Notes under the pieces: model-generated
Seen by the model: the letters and a program-made list of their open reading frames with translations, nothing else
Databases searched by the model: none
What the model was told of the DNA's origin: nothing
From: Marinihelvus fidelis
Lineage (GTDB): Bacteria > Pseudomonadota > Gammaproteobacteria > Xanthomonadales > SZUA-36
Direction: 5' to 3'
NCBI RefSeq assembly: GCF_008725655.1
Contig: NZ_VYXP01000005.1
Coordinates: 270,209 to 334,208 of the forward strand
Length of the DNA stretch: 64,000 nucleotides
Program-made: the position numbers and the translations under genes
Shown here: in pieces, positions 18,441-30,462 of the stretch
Layout of the letters: every line of letters starts with the position of its first letter
Numbering within the stretch: the stretch's first letter is position 1

Positions 18441-18575
18441 TCAGGCGGACAGGCGCTTGCGACCCTTGGCCCGGCGCGCATTGATGACGGCGCGACCACC
18501 ACGGGTCGCCATGCGGGCGCGGAAACCATGCCGGCGGGCGCGCTTGAGGCGGCTGGGCTGGAAAGTACGCTTCAT
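18441..18575 (-). CDS. rpmH: 50S ribosomal protein L34
   Basis: The complete 44-residue L34 reads [20 protein letters not shown] at its start and ends [11 protein letters not shown]. It is very basic and of standard length. The gene heads the rpmH-rnpA-yidC-mnmE run, and a strong promoter lies 65 bp upstream. Confidence 0.97.
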   Translation of the reverse strand: MKRTFQPSRLKRARRHGFRARMATRGGRAVINARRAKGRKRLSA

Positions 18576-19002
18576 GGTTGAATCCTCGACCTAAAATTTA
18601 GACACAAACAGCCGCATAGGCGGCCGACACAAGAGGACAATTGTAGCCCCGTATTCCCTCGCTATCAACCCACTCGTGCAGGTTTTTCCTAAACACGACA
18701 GGATGATGGTTTCCGAGTAGTCAAGTTATCCACAGCGGAGTATGCTTGTTCCGCGTCACCACCTCAGCCGGTGCCAGGGTCGCCGAGATCGCCAGGGCGG
18801 CCCGTTAGCCGGAAGACCAGGGACCCAATCAGCGTGGACGCGCAGCCTCCCGGTTTCGCCGGGTCGTCGGAATCACGGCAGGCCAGCGCTCCGCTCCGGG
18901 CCCTGTTGCGCCCGAAAACCGGGCCCGGCGGCCGCTAAAACAATAGCCCCACCCGCTCTAGCCGGGTGGCGACAAAGAAACCGGACAGAAAATTTTTAGG
19001 GT
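18576..19002. other. rpmH-dnaA intergenic region with one perfect DnaA box
   Basis: This 427-bp space separates the divergent rpmH and dnaA genes. It holds the rpmH promoter and a perfect DnaA box TTATCCACA at 18726-18734, placed where DnaA could repress both genes. The remainder, from about 18740 to 18980, is GC-rich with no gene I can support. A short AT tract (AAAATTTTTAGGG) precedes the dnaA start. Confidence 0.6.
18640..18668 (-). promoter_or_regulatory. Sigma-70 type promoter of rpmH
   Basis: On the minus strand TTGATA and TACAAT are separated by exactly 17 bp, a near-consensus housekeeping promoter. It points into rpmH, leaving a leader of about 55 nt. Confidence 0.8.
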
Positions 19003-20316
19003 ATGTCACAGACGATCTGGCAACGTTGTATCGAACACCTGGAACGCGAACTGCCCGCGGAAGACATCAACACCTGGATTCGGCCCCTGCAGGCCGTCAG
19101 CGACAGAAGCCAGACCCGGCTACTGGCCCCGAATGCCTACGTTCGCGACCACATTTCACTGCACTACCTGGAACGGATCCGGGACATTTTCGAACACCTG
19201 GGCGAGTCACGTGAATCTGCAGTGGTCGAAATTGGCCTGCCGGGGCGAAAGGCCGAAGAACCGGCCAGGGGTGCCCGCCAGCGGCCGGTCGTCAAGTCCA
19301 ACCTGGACACACGCTACCGGTTTGAGAATTTCGTACGTGGTAAATCCAACGAACTCGGCTACGCGGCGGCCCAGCAGGTCGCCAAGAAGCCCGGCAGCGC
19401 GGCATACAACCCCCTGCTGCTGTACGGGGGCACCGGCCTGGGCAAAACGCACCTGCTGCACGCCGCCGGTAACCTGATCCGCGAGCAGAATTCGGACGCC
19501 AAGGTGCTGTACCTGCATTCTGAGCGTTTCGTCAGCGAGATGATCCAGTCATTGCGCCAGGGTTCGATCGACGACTTCAAGAACCATTACCGCTCCGCCG
19601 ACGCGCTGTTGATTGACGACATCCAGTTTTTCGCCGGCAAGGAACGCACGCAGGAAGAATTCTTCCATACATTCAATGCGTTACTCGAAAGCAAGCAACA
19701 GATCATCCTGACCTGTGACCGTTACCCGAAGGAAGTCCAGGGCCTGGAGAACCGCCTGCGATCCAGGTTTGGCTGGGGCCTGACGGTGGCCATCGAGCCG
19801 CCCGATTTCGAAACACGGGCCGCCATTCTGCTGAACAAGGCCCAGGAGCGAGGCATCCAGCTGGATGAAACCATCGCCGCACTGATCGCCAAGCGCATGC
19901 GTTCCAATGTCCGTGACCTGGAAGGCGCACTGAATACGCTGATCGCCAACTCGCGCTTTACCGGTCGCCAGATCACCGAGAGCTTTACCCGCGAGGTGCT
20001 GCGCGACCTGCTGACCGTACATGAGCGGCTGATCACGATCGAGAATATCCAGAAAACGGTCAGCGAGTACTACAAGCTACGGGTCACCGACATGCTGTCG
20101 AAGCGGCGGACCCGGGCCATTGCCAGGCCACGCCAGATGGCCATGGCACTGTCGAAAGAACTGACCGAGCACAGCCTTCCGGAAATTGGCGAGGCATTTG
20201 GTGGCCGCGACCATACCACCGTGCTGCATGCCTGTCGTAAAATCGAAGAGCTTTGCGATACGGATGGCCGGATTCGCGAAGACAAGGCACGGCTGTTAAG
20301 GACATTGACCACCTGA
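19003..20316 (+). CDS. dnaA: Chromosomal replication initiator DnaA
   Basis: DnaA binds DnaA boxes and opens the origin. It has 437 residues. Domain I begins [14 protein letters not shown]. The AAA+ domain starts around [19 protein letters not shown] with [13 protein letters not shown] (Walker A) and [20 protein letters not shown] (Walker B). The C-terminal DNA-binding domain contains the signature [18 protein letters not shown]. The linker domain II is short. It is followed by the likely origin and dnaN. Confidence 0.97.
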   Translation: MSQTIWQRCIEHLERELPAEDINTWIRPLQAVSDRSQTRLLAPNAYVRDHISLHYLERIRDIFEHLGESRESAVVEIGLPGRKAEEPARGARQRPVVKSNLDTRYRFENFVRGKSNELGYAAAQQVAKKPGSAAYNPLLLYGGTGLGKTHLLHAAGNLIREQNSDAKVLYLHSERFVSEMIQSLRQGSIDDFKNHYRSADALLIDDIQFFAGKERTQEEFFHTFNALLESKQQIILTCDRYPKEVQGLENRLRSRFGWGLTVAIEPPDFETRAAILLNKAQERGIQLDETIAALIAKRMRSNVRDLEGALNTLIANSRFTGRQITESFTREVLRDLLTVHERLITIENIQKTVSEYYKLRVTDMLSKRRTRAIARPRQMAMALSKELTEHSLPEIGEAFGGRDHTTVLHACRKIEELCDTDGRIREDKARLLRTLTT

Positions 20317-20551
20317 TGTGGGTAAATGGACTCACAAACCTGTTGAATGCCTGTGTATAAGTACGGGATGAATTCGGGGCGAGGAAAAGCCCACATGTTA
20401 TACACAGGGTCCAGTGCATAATGTGCACAGGACAAAACAACCCATGTTGTTGATATAAAACGATTAAACAGGGTTGTTTCGATGTCCACAGGACTTATTA
20501 CTATTACATTGATTTAAATAAAACAGAACAACCATCATTTAGGGACCGGAC
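20317..20551. other. Probable replication origin (oriC) between dnaA and dnaN
   Basis: Perfect DnaA boxes are at 20352-20360 (TGTGTATAA, minus) and 20398-20406 (TTATACACA, plus). A one-mismatch box is at 20317-20325 (TGTGGGTAA), and weaker relatives lie at 20482-20490 and around 20422. The stretch from about 20440 to 20540 is strikingly AT-rich for this genome (GATATAAAACGATTAAACA; GATTTAAATAAAACA), as expected of a DNA-unwinding element. The dnaA-dnaN location is a common origin site in gammaproteobacteria. The dnaN promoter must also lie here. Confidence 0.75.
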
Positions 20552-21652
20552 ATGAAGTTCAAAATCCAGCGCGAAGTTTTCCTGCAACCCCTGATCCAGG
20601 TCGTCGGTGTCGTCGAGCGTCGGCAGACACTGCCCGTGCTGGCGAATTTCCTGTTGGTCGCAAAAGACGGAACCCTGTCTTTGACCGGTACCGACATGGA
20701 AGTCGAGTTGGTCAGCACCGTATCGGCGGACGTGGAAACCGAGGGTGAAATCACCGTACCGGCCCGCAAGCTGGTCGATATCGTCAAGGCCTTACCGGAC
20801 GGCGCAACCATTTCGCTGTCGGTATCGGATGACCGTGCCACGCTTCAGGCCGGTCGTAGCCGCTATATCCTGTCGACACTGCCCGCGGCCGATTTCCCGG
20901 CCACGGACGACGTGGCGTCTGTTCAGGATGTGTCACTACCCGAGTTTGAGCTTAAGACATTGCTCGATCGCACGTCATTCGCAATGGCCAACCAGGATGT
21001 CCGTTACTACCTGAACGGGCTGTTACTTGATTTCAAGGGTGGACGCATCCGTACCGTGGCCACCGACGGTCACCGCCTGGCGGTCTGTGATTACGATGGC
21101 GATGTGCCGGTCGAAGGCGATCGCCAGGTGATCGTACCGCGCAAGGGTGTGCTCGAATTGGCACGTATGCTCTCGGATTCAAAGGAAAACGTGGTGCTTT
21201 CCCTGGGTCGGAATCATGTCCGCCTGGTCAATGGCAACACCCGCTTTACATCAAAACTCATCGATGGCCGTTTCCCGGATTACGAGATGGTCATCCCGGC
21301 CGGTGCAGACAAGCAGATCAAGGTGGATCGGGGTGTGTTCATGCAGGCACTGCAGCGCGCGTCGATTCTCTCCAACGAGAAATATCGTGGCGTCCGCATC
21401 GAGGCCTCGGACAACTCGGTCAAGATCCTCGCACACAACCCGCAGCACGAAGAAGCCGTTGAAGTCATCGAGGCCGAAATGAACTTCGATTCGCTGGCGG
21501 TGGGTTTCAATGTCAACTACCTGCTTGACGCATTGACGGCGCTGACATCCGAGGACGTCTCGATGGAATTGAAGGACGCCAACAGCAGCTGCCTGGTGGC
21601 CGCGCCCGAGTCTGACTTGAACCGTCACGTCGTTATGCCGCTCAAGCTCTGA
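20552..21652 (+). CDS. dnaN: DNA polymerase III sliding clamp beta
   Basis: The 366-residue clamp protein starts MKFKIQREVFLQPLIQVVGV and shows the three repeated clamp domains. Recognisable blocks are LPVLANFLLVAKDG, RYYLNGLLLDF, DGHRLAVCDYD and FNVNYLLDAL. The C-terminal end (HVVMPLKL) follows the pattern M-P-x-[RK]-L. It is the second gene in the dnaA-dnaN-recF-gyrB run. Confidence 0.96.
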   Translation: MKFKIQREVFLQPLIQVVGVVERRQTLPVLANFLLVAKDGTLSLTGTDMEVELVSTVSADVETEGEITVPARKLVDIVKALPDGATISLSVSDDRATLQAGRSRYILSTLPAADFPATDDVASVQDVSLPEFELKTLLDRTSFAMANQDVRYYLNGLLLDFKGGRIRTVATDGHRLAVCDYDGDVPVEGDRQVIVPRKGVLELARMLSDSKENVVLSLGRNHVRLVNGNTRFTSKLIDGRFPDYEMVIPAGADKQIKVDRGVFMQALQRASILSNEKYRGVRIEASDNSVKILAHNPQHEEAVEVIEAEMNFDSLAVGFNVNYLLDALTALTSEDVSMELKDANSSCLVAAPESDLNRHVVMPLKL

Positions 21653-21666
21653 TGTAAGGGCTCACC

Positions 21667-21692
21667 GGCCCGTTCCTCTTCCGGGACGGGCC
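21667..21692 (+). other. Ten-bp hairpin between dnaN and recF
   Basis: GGCCCGTTCC and GGGACGGGCC form a stem with one wobble pair around TCTTCC. It has no T-run, so it is more likely an attenuator or mRNA-stability hairpin that lowers recF expression relative to dnaN than a full terminator. Confidence 0.5.
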
Positions 21693-21705
21693 AGTACCAG
21701 CCAAA

Positions 21706-22782
21706 GTGCTGATTCAACGACTTAAAATCGATAACCTCAGGGTTATCGAGCAATCAGACACAACGCCGGGTACAGGTCTTAATCTATTTACGGGCCACAA
21801 TGGCGCCGGCAAAACCACGTTGTTGGAGGCCCTGGCCATCCTGGCCAGGGGCCGTAGCTTCCGTTCCGGCTCAGTGAGCGCCCAGATCGGCGGAGTCACA
21901 GACCACTACACGCTTTTGGTCGATATCGAACGCGCTTCAGGGCAGACGCATCGGCTTGGATTGTCACGAAGTCGTTCTGGCTGGAAAGCCCGTTGTGATG
22001 GGCGCGACATCACGCAGTTGACCGAATTGTCGGCCTTGCTACCCGTTATTTCGATGCATCCGGAGAATTACTCCCTGGTGAGTGGCCCGCCCGAAGGACG
22101 GCGACGCTATCTCGATTGGGGCGTGTTTCACGTGAAACATGGGTTTCTCGACGACTGGCGTCGGTATTCCAGGGCGTTGTCCCAACGCAACGCGGCGATT
22201 CGCCAGGGTGCCAGCGCTGCCGTAGTCGATAGCCTGACGCCGGAACTGGTGTCGCATGGAAACAGGCTGGATGAAGTACGAAGGGATGAAACAGAACGCC
22301 TGTCGCAGCGGTTGAAGATGATTCTTCCGGAACTCAGCGGTACGTTGGGTGAAATCGAGATTGCCTATCATCCAGGATGGTCCGCCACAGATTTCGAGTC
22401 GGCGCTCGTTGATGCGCTGCAGACTGACCGCGAGCGTGGCTGGACTTCGGTTGGCCCACATCGCGCAGAGTTGGTGTTCCGCACGGATGGCCGTCTTGCG
22501 CGGGATCGCCTCTCCAGGGGTGAACAGAAACTACTGTATGTGGCTCTGAATATCGCCCAGGCCGGACGATTGGCGGAAACCGGTGAGATACCGGTGATGC
22601 TGATCGACGACCTGGCTTCAGAGTTTGACGAAGATCATCTCGATCGCGTGCTGGACTATTGCCTTGCGATGGGCGGCCAGCTTTGGGTTACGGGCACATC
22701 GACCCAGGGTTTCTCGGAGCAGCGGCTGGAAAAAGCCAGCGTGTTTCACGTGAAACACGGGGTGGTCAGCGCGGCGACATAG
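21706..22782 (+). CDS. recF: DNA replication and repair protein RecF
   Basis: RecF loads RecA at gaps with RecO and RecR. The 358-residue ABC-type ATPase starts at a GTG (MLIQRLKIDNLRVIE). GHNGAGKTTLLEA is Walker A, LSRGEQKLLYVALNIAQ is the signature, and VMLIDDLASEFD is Walker B. The conserved block LDWGVFHVKHGFLDDW is where the first parS site sits. The C-terminal tail carries a second VFHVKH, encoded by another parS. A third site follows the stop by six bases. Confidence 0.95.
   Translation: MLIQRLKIDNLRVIEQSDTTPGTGLNLFTGHNGAGKTTLLEALAILARGRSFRSGSVSAQIGGVTDHYTLLVDIERASGQTHRLGLSRSRSGWKARCDGRDITQLTELSALLPVISMHPENYSLVSGPPEGRRRYLDWGVFHVKHGFLDDWRRYSRALSQRNAAIRQGASAAVVDSLTPELVSHGNRLDEVRRDETERLSQRLKMILPELSGTLGEIEIAYHPGWSATDFESALVDALQTDRERGWTSVGPHRAELVFRTDGRLARDRLSRGEQKLLYVALNIAQAGRLAETGEIPVMLIDDLASEFDEDHLDRVLDYCLAMGGQLWVTGTSTQGFSEQRLEKASVFHVKHGVVSAAT
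22124..22139. other. parS centromere site 1, inside recF
   Basis: TGTTTCACGTGAAACA is the perfect 16-bp palindromic parS consensus bound by chromosomal ParB. It is read in recF as codons for VFHVKH, in a region where RecF proteins naturally have Phe-His-Val. Confidence 0.92.
22742..22757. other. parS centromere site 2, near the recF 3' end
   Basis: A second perfect TGTTTCACGTGAAACA. It encodes a second VFHVKH, nine residues before the end of RecF, where the family has no conserved need for that peptide. Confidence 0.92.
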
Positions 22783-22788
22783 CGGCGG

Positions 22789-22804
22789 TGTTTCACGTGA
22801 AACA
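22789..22804. other. parS centromere site 3, recF-gyrB intergenic
   Basis: A third perfect TGTTTCACGTGAAACA, six bases after the recF stop and 31 bp after site 2. Sites 2 and 3 form a close pair, suited to ParB nucleation about 2.3 kb from the likely origin. Confidence 0.92.
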
Positions 22805-22860
22805 CCGCCTTTGAAAACCAACGAAGACGGTTGTAAATCAACCCTTTGGACCCAATTGAG

Positions 22861-25313
<2,453 letters not shown>

Positions 25314-25364
25314 GGCCGGCGGCCCGACGCTCGCGGTACCGCCGCGGGCGTCGAACCACTCCGG

Positions 25365-25835
25365 TCACTCGAGCGTGGTGATGGTTTTCGCCAGCACGTC
25401 CACGGCGGAATCGCCGCGCGGCACTTCCCGGGTCTCGATACCCAGCCCATCCGCGGCTTTCAGGAACGGCGCACTGTTACTGACCAGCAGGGTCTGTTTC
25501 GCACTAACACCAAAGCGGCGCATGATGTCCTCGAGCGCGCCGCGACGGTTACGGTCCTGCGTGAACAGCGAACGGGGCACGTAGTAAACCCCGTCCAGGT
25601 CTCCACCACATTCCTGGATTCCCTTTTGCAGCCGCGACTGTGCGGTCAGTACGTGATCCACTCGCCCCCGGGTGGGCAGCCATTTGTCGGGCTCGGGTGC
25701 CGTCAGCAGTAAGTGGCAACCCTTGCGGGTCAGGTTGGCCAGGGCGCGAAATATGCCGGATTCCAGCGGCGAGTGCTCGGCCAGCAGCAGGACATCGCGG
25801 CTGATCACAAGCAACTGGTAGCCCTTGCGCCCCAT
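25365..25835 (-). CDS. GmhB-like HAD-family protein lacking catalytic residues (probable pseudoenzyme)
   Basis: The 156-residue protein sits where gmhB follows glyS in relatives, and its middle (GGDLDGVYYVPRS) matches GmhB, the heptose-1,7-bisphosphate phosphatase. The active-site motif I, normally D-x-D-G, reads VISRDVLLL, so the nucleophile Asp is Ser and the Gly is gone. The zinc-binding Cys cluster is replaced (VPRSLFTQDRNRR), and the acidic motif IV (GDxxxD) is replaced by SNSAPFL. The frame is intact with no stop, and the ATG overlaps the glyS stop by one base (TGATG). It therefore looks retained as a protein without phosphatase activity. A structural or regulatory role is possible, and I cannot name one. 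Confidence 0.7.
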   Translation of the reverse strand: MGRKGYQLLVISRDVLLLAEHSPLESGIFRALANLTRKGCHLLLTAPEPDKWLPTRGRVDHVLTAQSRLQKGIQECGGDLDGVYYVPRSLFTQDRNRRGALEDIMRRFGVSAKQTLLVSNSAPFLKAADGLGIETREVPRGDSAVDVLAKTITTLE

Positions 25836-27922
25836 CAGTCGGCCTGGGCGAAGTCCGCAACGCCGTCAAACAGCGTCTTCAAAGCGTGAAGCTGGGCGAG
25901 GCGGTTGGCACGGATCCCGGCATCGTCATCCATCACCATGACCTTGTCGAAATAGGCATCGACGGGCTCACGCAGCTCGGCCAACCGGGTCAGCACGGCG
26001 GCATAACCGCCGCTCGCCAGCTGTTCAGGCAAGGCAGAGGATGCGGAAGATACGGCGTCGAAAAGGCACCCTTCTTCTTCCAAAACGAATCGATCGGGGT
26101 CGATATCGCCATAATCCGACAATTCGGCCTGCTTCAGGATGTTTCCAATGCGTTTATTGGCGGCGACCAGGCTTTCGGCTGCAGGCTGCGCCATGAAACC
26201 GATGACCGCGTCCAGGCGGGCGCGCAGGTCAGGCAAGTTCGTCACCGGCGCCGCCAGTACCGCGTTCATCTGCCGTGTCGTCGCGCCCTGCTCGATCCAC
26301 AGGTGCTTCAGGCGTTCGAGGATAAAACCGCGGACTTCCGCCAGCTGCTGGTCGGATATCTCGATCTGCCCCAGCAGGGCGTCGCGGCTGTATGCCAGCA
26401 GTTCATCCAGGTCGATGGCCAGTTCACCCTCGGTCAGCAGCCGGATGACGCCCAGCGCGGCGCGCCGGAGTGCGAAGGGATCCTTGCTGCCAGTCGGCTT
26501 CATGCCGGTCGCGAAAATGCCCACCAGGGTATCGAGCCGGTCCGCCAGCGCCACGGCCCTGGCTGTTTCACCGGTTGGGAGGTCGTCGCCGGCGTAGCGG
26601 GGCCTGTAATGCGCCTCTACGGCATCGACAACCGCCGGGTCTTCGCCTTCGGCGCGGGCGTAGTGGCCGCCCATGATGCCCTGGAGCTCCGGAAACTCGC
26701 CGACCATCTGGGTGACGAGATCACATTTGCTCAGCAGTGCGGCGCGCTCGGCCAGGGCTGCGTCTGAACCGGAAAATGACGCGATCTTGCTGGCTACTGA
26801 CGCGATCCGTCTGACTTTGTCGCCAATCGAGCCGAGTTTTTCCTGGAACACGATTCGATCGAGCGCCTCCAGGCGATCGCCCAATGGGGTCTTCAGGTCC
26901 TGCTCCCAGAAAAAGCGTGCATCGGCCAGGCGAGGACGAACGACCCGCTCATAGCCGGCGACCATTTCCGCGGGATCTGCGCTGTCCAGGTTGGCCATAA
27001 CCACGAAGGCGGGCGTCAATTCACCGTCCTCGCTGGCCAGCACCGGGAAGAATTTCTGGTGTGACTCCATGCTGGCAATCAGGGCCTCGGGCGGTACCGC
27101 CAGGAAGTCTTCCTCGAAGCGACCGACCACGGCGACCGGCCATTCGACCAGGTTGCAGACCTCGTCCAGCAGCGCGTCGGTCACGCGGGTCCAGCCACCC
27201 TGCGCCTGGCCAACGGCCTGCGCGGATTCACTGATCCGTGAACGACGCACCCGGTGATCACCGATCACGAAGGCGCTTTCGAGTATATCCAGCCAGTCCG
27301 CCGGTGACCCAACCGAATGCGGCCCCGGTGAATGGATGCGATGGCCGCGCGTCAGGCGACCAGCTGCGCAGCCGTACAGTTCGCCATCGATCACGTTTTC
27401 ACCATGCAGCACCACCAGCCAGTGAACCGGCCGTACGAAACTGAACTCATGATCCGACCAGCGCATGGGCTTGGGAACCGGCAGCTTGTCCAGCGACTGC
27501 TGGAGAATCGGGAACAGCAGCGCCGACAGCGGCTCACCCGGGATATCCAGCGTGCAGGCCAGCCATTCACCCTTGTCCGTGGCGAGACGGTCGAGTTGGT
27601 CGACCTCCAGGCCTACCGAGGCGGCGAAACCCGTGGCCGCCCGTGTCGGTTGGCCCTCGGTATCGAAGGCCGCCTGCACCGACGGTCCGCGCCGTTCGAC
27701 CCGGCGATCCGGCTGGCGCGCCTCGACCAAAGCGAGCCGCAAGGCCATGCGCCGCGGCGTGAAGTAATAGGTGCTGGCGTTGGCATCGAAGCCAACCCCG
27801 GCGTCGTCCAGGCCGGCGCAGACACCATCAAAAAAAGCCCGGGCCAGCGTAGCCAGCGCCTTTGGCGGCAGCTCTTCGCAGCCCAGTTCGACCAGCAGGT
27901 CCGCGGTATTGGATTCGGTCAT
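25835..27922 (-). CDS. glyS: Glycyl-tRNA synthetase beta subunit
   Basis: This is the beta subunit of the alpha2beta2 glycyl-tRNA synthetase. It begins [20 protein letters not shown], the family opening; the frame is open for 81 more codons upstream, but that is shadow of glyQ. The 695-residue length is normal. MRWSDHEFSFVRPVHWLV is a conserved block, and the C-terminal part includes YFDKVMVMDDDAGIRANRLAQL. The start overlaps the glyQ stop as TGATG, and its own stop overlaps the next ATG the same way, so three genes are chained. Confidence 0.95.
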   Translation of the reverse strand: MTESNTADLLVELGCEELPPKALATLARAFFDGVCAGLDDAGVGFDANASTYYFTPRRMALRLALVEARQPDRRVERRGPSVQAAFDTEGQPTRAATGFAASVGLEVDQLDRLATDKGEWLACTLDIPGEPLSALLFPILQQSLDKLPVPKPMRWSDHEFSFVRPVHWLVVLHGENVIDGELYGCAAGRLTRGHRIHSPGPHSVGSPADWLDILESAFVIGDHRVRRSRISESAQAVGQAQGGWTRVTDALLDEVCNLVEWPVAVVGRFEEDFLAVPPEALIASMESHQKFFPVLASEDGELTPAFVVMANLDSADPAEMVAGYERVVRPRLADARFFWEQDLKTPLGDRLEALDRIVFQEKLGSIGDKVRRIASVASKIASFSGSDAALAERAALLSKCDLVTQMVGEFPELQGIMGGHYARAEGEDPAVVDAVEAHYRPRYAGDDLPTGETARAVALADRLDTLVGIFATGMKPTGSKDPFALRRAALGVIRLLTEGELAIDLDELLAYSRDALLGQIEISDQQLAEVRGFILERLKHLWIEQGATTRQMNAVLAAPVTNLPDLRARLDAVIGFMAQPAAESLVAANKRIGNILKQAELSDYGDIDPDRFVLEEEGCLFDAVSSASSALPEQLASGGYAAVLTRLAELREPVDAYFDKVMVMDDDAGIRANRLAQLHALKTLFDGVADFAQAD

Positions 27923-28809
27923 CACTTTGCGCCCTCCAGGCCCGGGAACCCAAGGGCCTCGCGGCTTTCGTAATAGGCCTTGGCCACCCGACGGGCCACA
28001 TCGCGCACACGCAGGATGTAGCGTTGGCGTTCGGTCACCGAGATGGCCTTGCGCGCGTCCAGCAGGTTGAAGGTATGCGATGCCTTCAGCACCTGCTCGT
28101 AAGCCGGTAGCGGCAGGCCCAGCTCGACCAGGCGGCGAGCCTCGGATTCGCAGGTGTCGAACCACTTGAACAGGGCCGGCACATCGGCCTCTTCGAAGTT
28201 GTAGCGCGACTGCTCGACCTCGTTCTGGTGAAACACCTCGCCGTAGGTGACCTTGCGGCCGCCACTTTCGGTCCAGACCAGGTCGTAGACGTTGTCGACG
28301 CCCTGCAGGTACATGGCCAGGCGCTCCGAGCCATAGGTGATTTCACCCATGACCGGTTTGCACTCCAGCCCGCCGACCTGCTGGAAGTACGTGAACTGCG
28401 TGACCTCCATGCCGTTCAGCCAGACTTCCCAGCCCAGGCCCCAGGCCCCCAGCGTAGGAGATTCCCAGTTGTCTTCGACGAAGCGGATATCGTGAACCTT
28501 CGGGTCGATGCCGATGGCGTCCAGCGAACCCAGGTAAAGCTCCTGGATGTCATCCGGGGAGGGTTTCATCACCACCTGCACCTGGTAGTAGTGCTGCAGG
28601 CGGTTGGGGTTCTCACCGTAGCGGCCGTCCGTGGGCCGTCGGGACGGCTGGACGTAGACCGAGCGCCACGGCTCGGGACCGATGGCGCGAAGGAAGGTGG
28701 CGGGGTGAAAGGTCCCTGCCCCCACCTCGAGATCCAGTGGCTGGATGTGGACACAGCCCTGGTCCGCCCAATAGCCGATCAGGCGGGAAATGAAGTCCTG
28801 GAATGTCAT
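27922..28809 (-). CDS. glyQ: Glycyl-tRNA synthetase alpha subunit
   Basis: This catalytic subunit has 295 residues. It starts [20 protein letters not shown] and has [60 protein letters not shown] and [17 protein letters not shown], all hallmarks of the alpha-subunit class II fold. It is the first gene of glyQ-glyS-GmhB-like. Confidence 0.96.
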   Translation of the reverse strand: MTFQDFISRLIGYWADQGCVHIQPLDLEVGAGTFHPATFLRAIGPEPWRSVYVQPSRRPTDGRYGENPNRLQHYYQVQVVMKPSPDDIQELYLGSLDAIGIDPKVHDIRFVEDNWESPTLGAWGLGWEVWLNGMEVTQFTYFQQVGGLECKPVMGEITYGSERLAMYLQGVDNVYDLVWTESGGRKVTYGEVFHQNEVEQSRYNFEEADVPALFKWFDTCESEARRLVELGLPLPAYEQVLKASHTFNLLDARKAISVTERQRYILRVRDVARRVAKAYYESREALGFPGLEGAK

Positions 28810-28895
28810 ACCTGCGGATGCGCTGCCGTAAACCGGCGATTATACCGTGGATGCCGGTGTTCCAACGCACCCGCAGGCGCCAGGGGATGGACCCG

Positions 28896-29345
28896 TCAGC
28901 CCGGCGTCGAGACGATAAACACCACGCCGTCGACGTCATCCACCCGGACCGTGGCTCCGGCCGGCAGGTCTGGGCCCTTCACGCGCCAGGTGGAATCATC
29001 CACGGTGACCTTGCCCACGCCGTTGACGATGGGGGCTTCCAGCGTAAACGTGCGACCCACGTACTGGTGGCCACGGCGGTTCAGGTTGGGCTGGTCGCTG
29101 GATGGCGGGTGGGTCTCGCGATACTTGCGCCAGGCCACGACCGCCGCCAGCGACAGGATCGCGAACATCACCAACTGGGTCTCCAGTGAAATGCCCGGGA
29201 ACACCAGCACGATCAGCCCGGTGGCCGCCGCGGCGATACCCAGCCACAGGAAAAAGAACGCCGGCATGGTCAGTTCGATGATTAGCAGCACACCGGCCAG
29301 GATCCACCAGTGCCAGAACACCACGGGGTCAAGCCAGTCGCCCAT
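28896..29345 (-). CDS. NfeD-family membrane protein
   Basis: The 149-residue protein has two or three hydrophobic helices near the N-terminus (WHWWILAGVLLIIELTMPAFFFLWLG; MFAILSLAAVVAWRKY) and a C-terminal OB-like domain (VGRTFTLEAPIVNGVGKVTVDDSTW...VDDVDG), the NfeD short form. NfeD proteins pair with SPFH proteins in membrane microdomains. Here its ATG lies one base after the stop of an SPFH gene. Confidence 0.85.
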   Translation of the reverse strand: MGDWLDPVVFWHWWILAGVLLIIELTMPAFFFLWLGIAAAATGLIVLVFPGISLETQLVMFAILSLAAVVAWRKYRETHPPSSDQPNLNRRGHQYVGRTFTLEAPIVNGVGKVTVDDSTWRVKGPDLPAGATVRVDDVDGVVFIVSTPG

Positions 29346-29346
29346 C

Positions 29347-30291
29347 TCAGGACCCTCCGCGAGCGCCGCCCGAAGGCTTGTCGTTGAACGCCGCCTTGGC
29401 GACCTCGGTGATGCCGGCCAGTGAGCCCAGCACGCCGGTGGTTTCCATCGGCAGCAGCAGCGTCTTCTGGTTCGGGCTGATTGCGAAGTCTTTCAGCGCT
29501 TCGACGTACTTCTGTGCGACGAAGTAGTTGATCGCCTGGATATCACCGCTGGCAATGGCCTCGGAGACCATCTTCGTGGCGTTGGCCTCGGCCTCGGCCA
29601 GGCGTTCGCGGGCGTCGGCGTCGCGGTAGGCGGCCTCCTTGCGGCCGTCGGCGTCCAGGATCGCGGCCTGCTTCTCGCCCTCGGCGCGCAGGATCTCGGA
29701 CTGGCGGTGGCCCTCGGCCTCCAGCACCGTGGCGCGCTTCTCGCGCTCGGCCTTCATCTGCCGGGCCATGGCGTCGACCAGGTCCATCGGCGGGCTGATG
29801 TCCTTGATCTCGATACGCGTGACCTTCACGCCCCAGGGGGTCGTGGCCTCGTCGACCACGGCCAGCAGGCGCGCGTTGATGTCATCACGCCGTGACAGCG
29901 CTTCGTCCAGGTCCAGAGAACCCAGCACGGTACGGATATTGGTCATCGTCAGGTTCAGGATGGCGTGCTCCAGGCGGAACACCTCGTAGGCCGCCTTGGC
30001 CGCATCGAGCACCTGGAAGAACACCACGCCATCGACCGTCATCATGGCGTTGTCCTTGGAAATCACTTCCTGGGAGGGCACGTCCAGCACGCGCTCCATC
30101 ATGTTGACCTTGTGGCCGATGCGGTTGATGAACGGCACGATCAACGAAAACCCGGGATTCAGCGTGCGGCTGTACTTGCCGAAACGCTCCAGCGTGTACT
30201 CGTAGCCCTGGCGAACGATGACCACCGCCTTGCGGATGATGACGAACACCAGGAAAACAATGACCACGGCCCAGATAAAACTGCTGCTCAT
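29347..30291 (-). CDS. SPFH-domain (stomatin/QmcA-like) membrane protein
   Basis: The 314-residue protein has one N-terminal membrane helix ([22 protein letters not shown]), an SPFH/Band 7 domain ([62 protein letters not shown]) and an Ala/Glu-rich coiled coil ([14 protein letters not shown]). The ATG at 30291 has a perfect AGGAGG 8 nt upstream. The frame continues open upstream into the antisense of cmoA and should not be included. With NfeD it forms a two-gene unit for membrane protein quality control or microdomain organisation (family inference). Confidence 0.9.
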   Translation of the reverse strand: MSSSFIWAVVIVFLVFVIIRKAVVIVRQGYEYTLERFGKYSRTLNPGFSLIVPFINRIGHKVNMMERVLDVPSQEVISKDNAMMTVDGVVFFQVLDAAKAAYEVFRLEHAILNLTMTNIRTVLGSLDLDEALSRRDDINARLLAVVDEATTPWGVKVTRIEIKDISPPMDLVDAMARQMKAEREKRATVLEAEGHRQSEILRAEGEKQAAILDADGRKEAAYRDADARERLAEAEANATKMVSEAIASGDIQAINYFVAQKYVEALKDFAISPNQKTLLLPMETTGVLGSLAGITEVAKAAFNDKPSGGARGGS

Positions 30292-30462
30292 AGACTCCTC
30301 CTTATGTCTGACCCCTGGCGTGGAAGGGCTTCCGCGCCAACCCTGTGCGATACTTGCGCCCGACCCGTACAACAGCCCGGACCCTCGCAGACAGGTGATT
30401 TCTCCGATATCCACAGTATCAGAGCCCGGGCCCCGGACGAAGCGCCAGAAGTCACGAAACCC

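Noticed and set aside
25835-28165. 776-residue GlyS with an N-terminal extension
   Set aside because: The extension is antisense-like sequence inside gly[15 protein letters not shown] is the family start and overlaps the glyQ stop.
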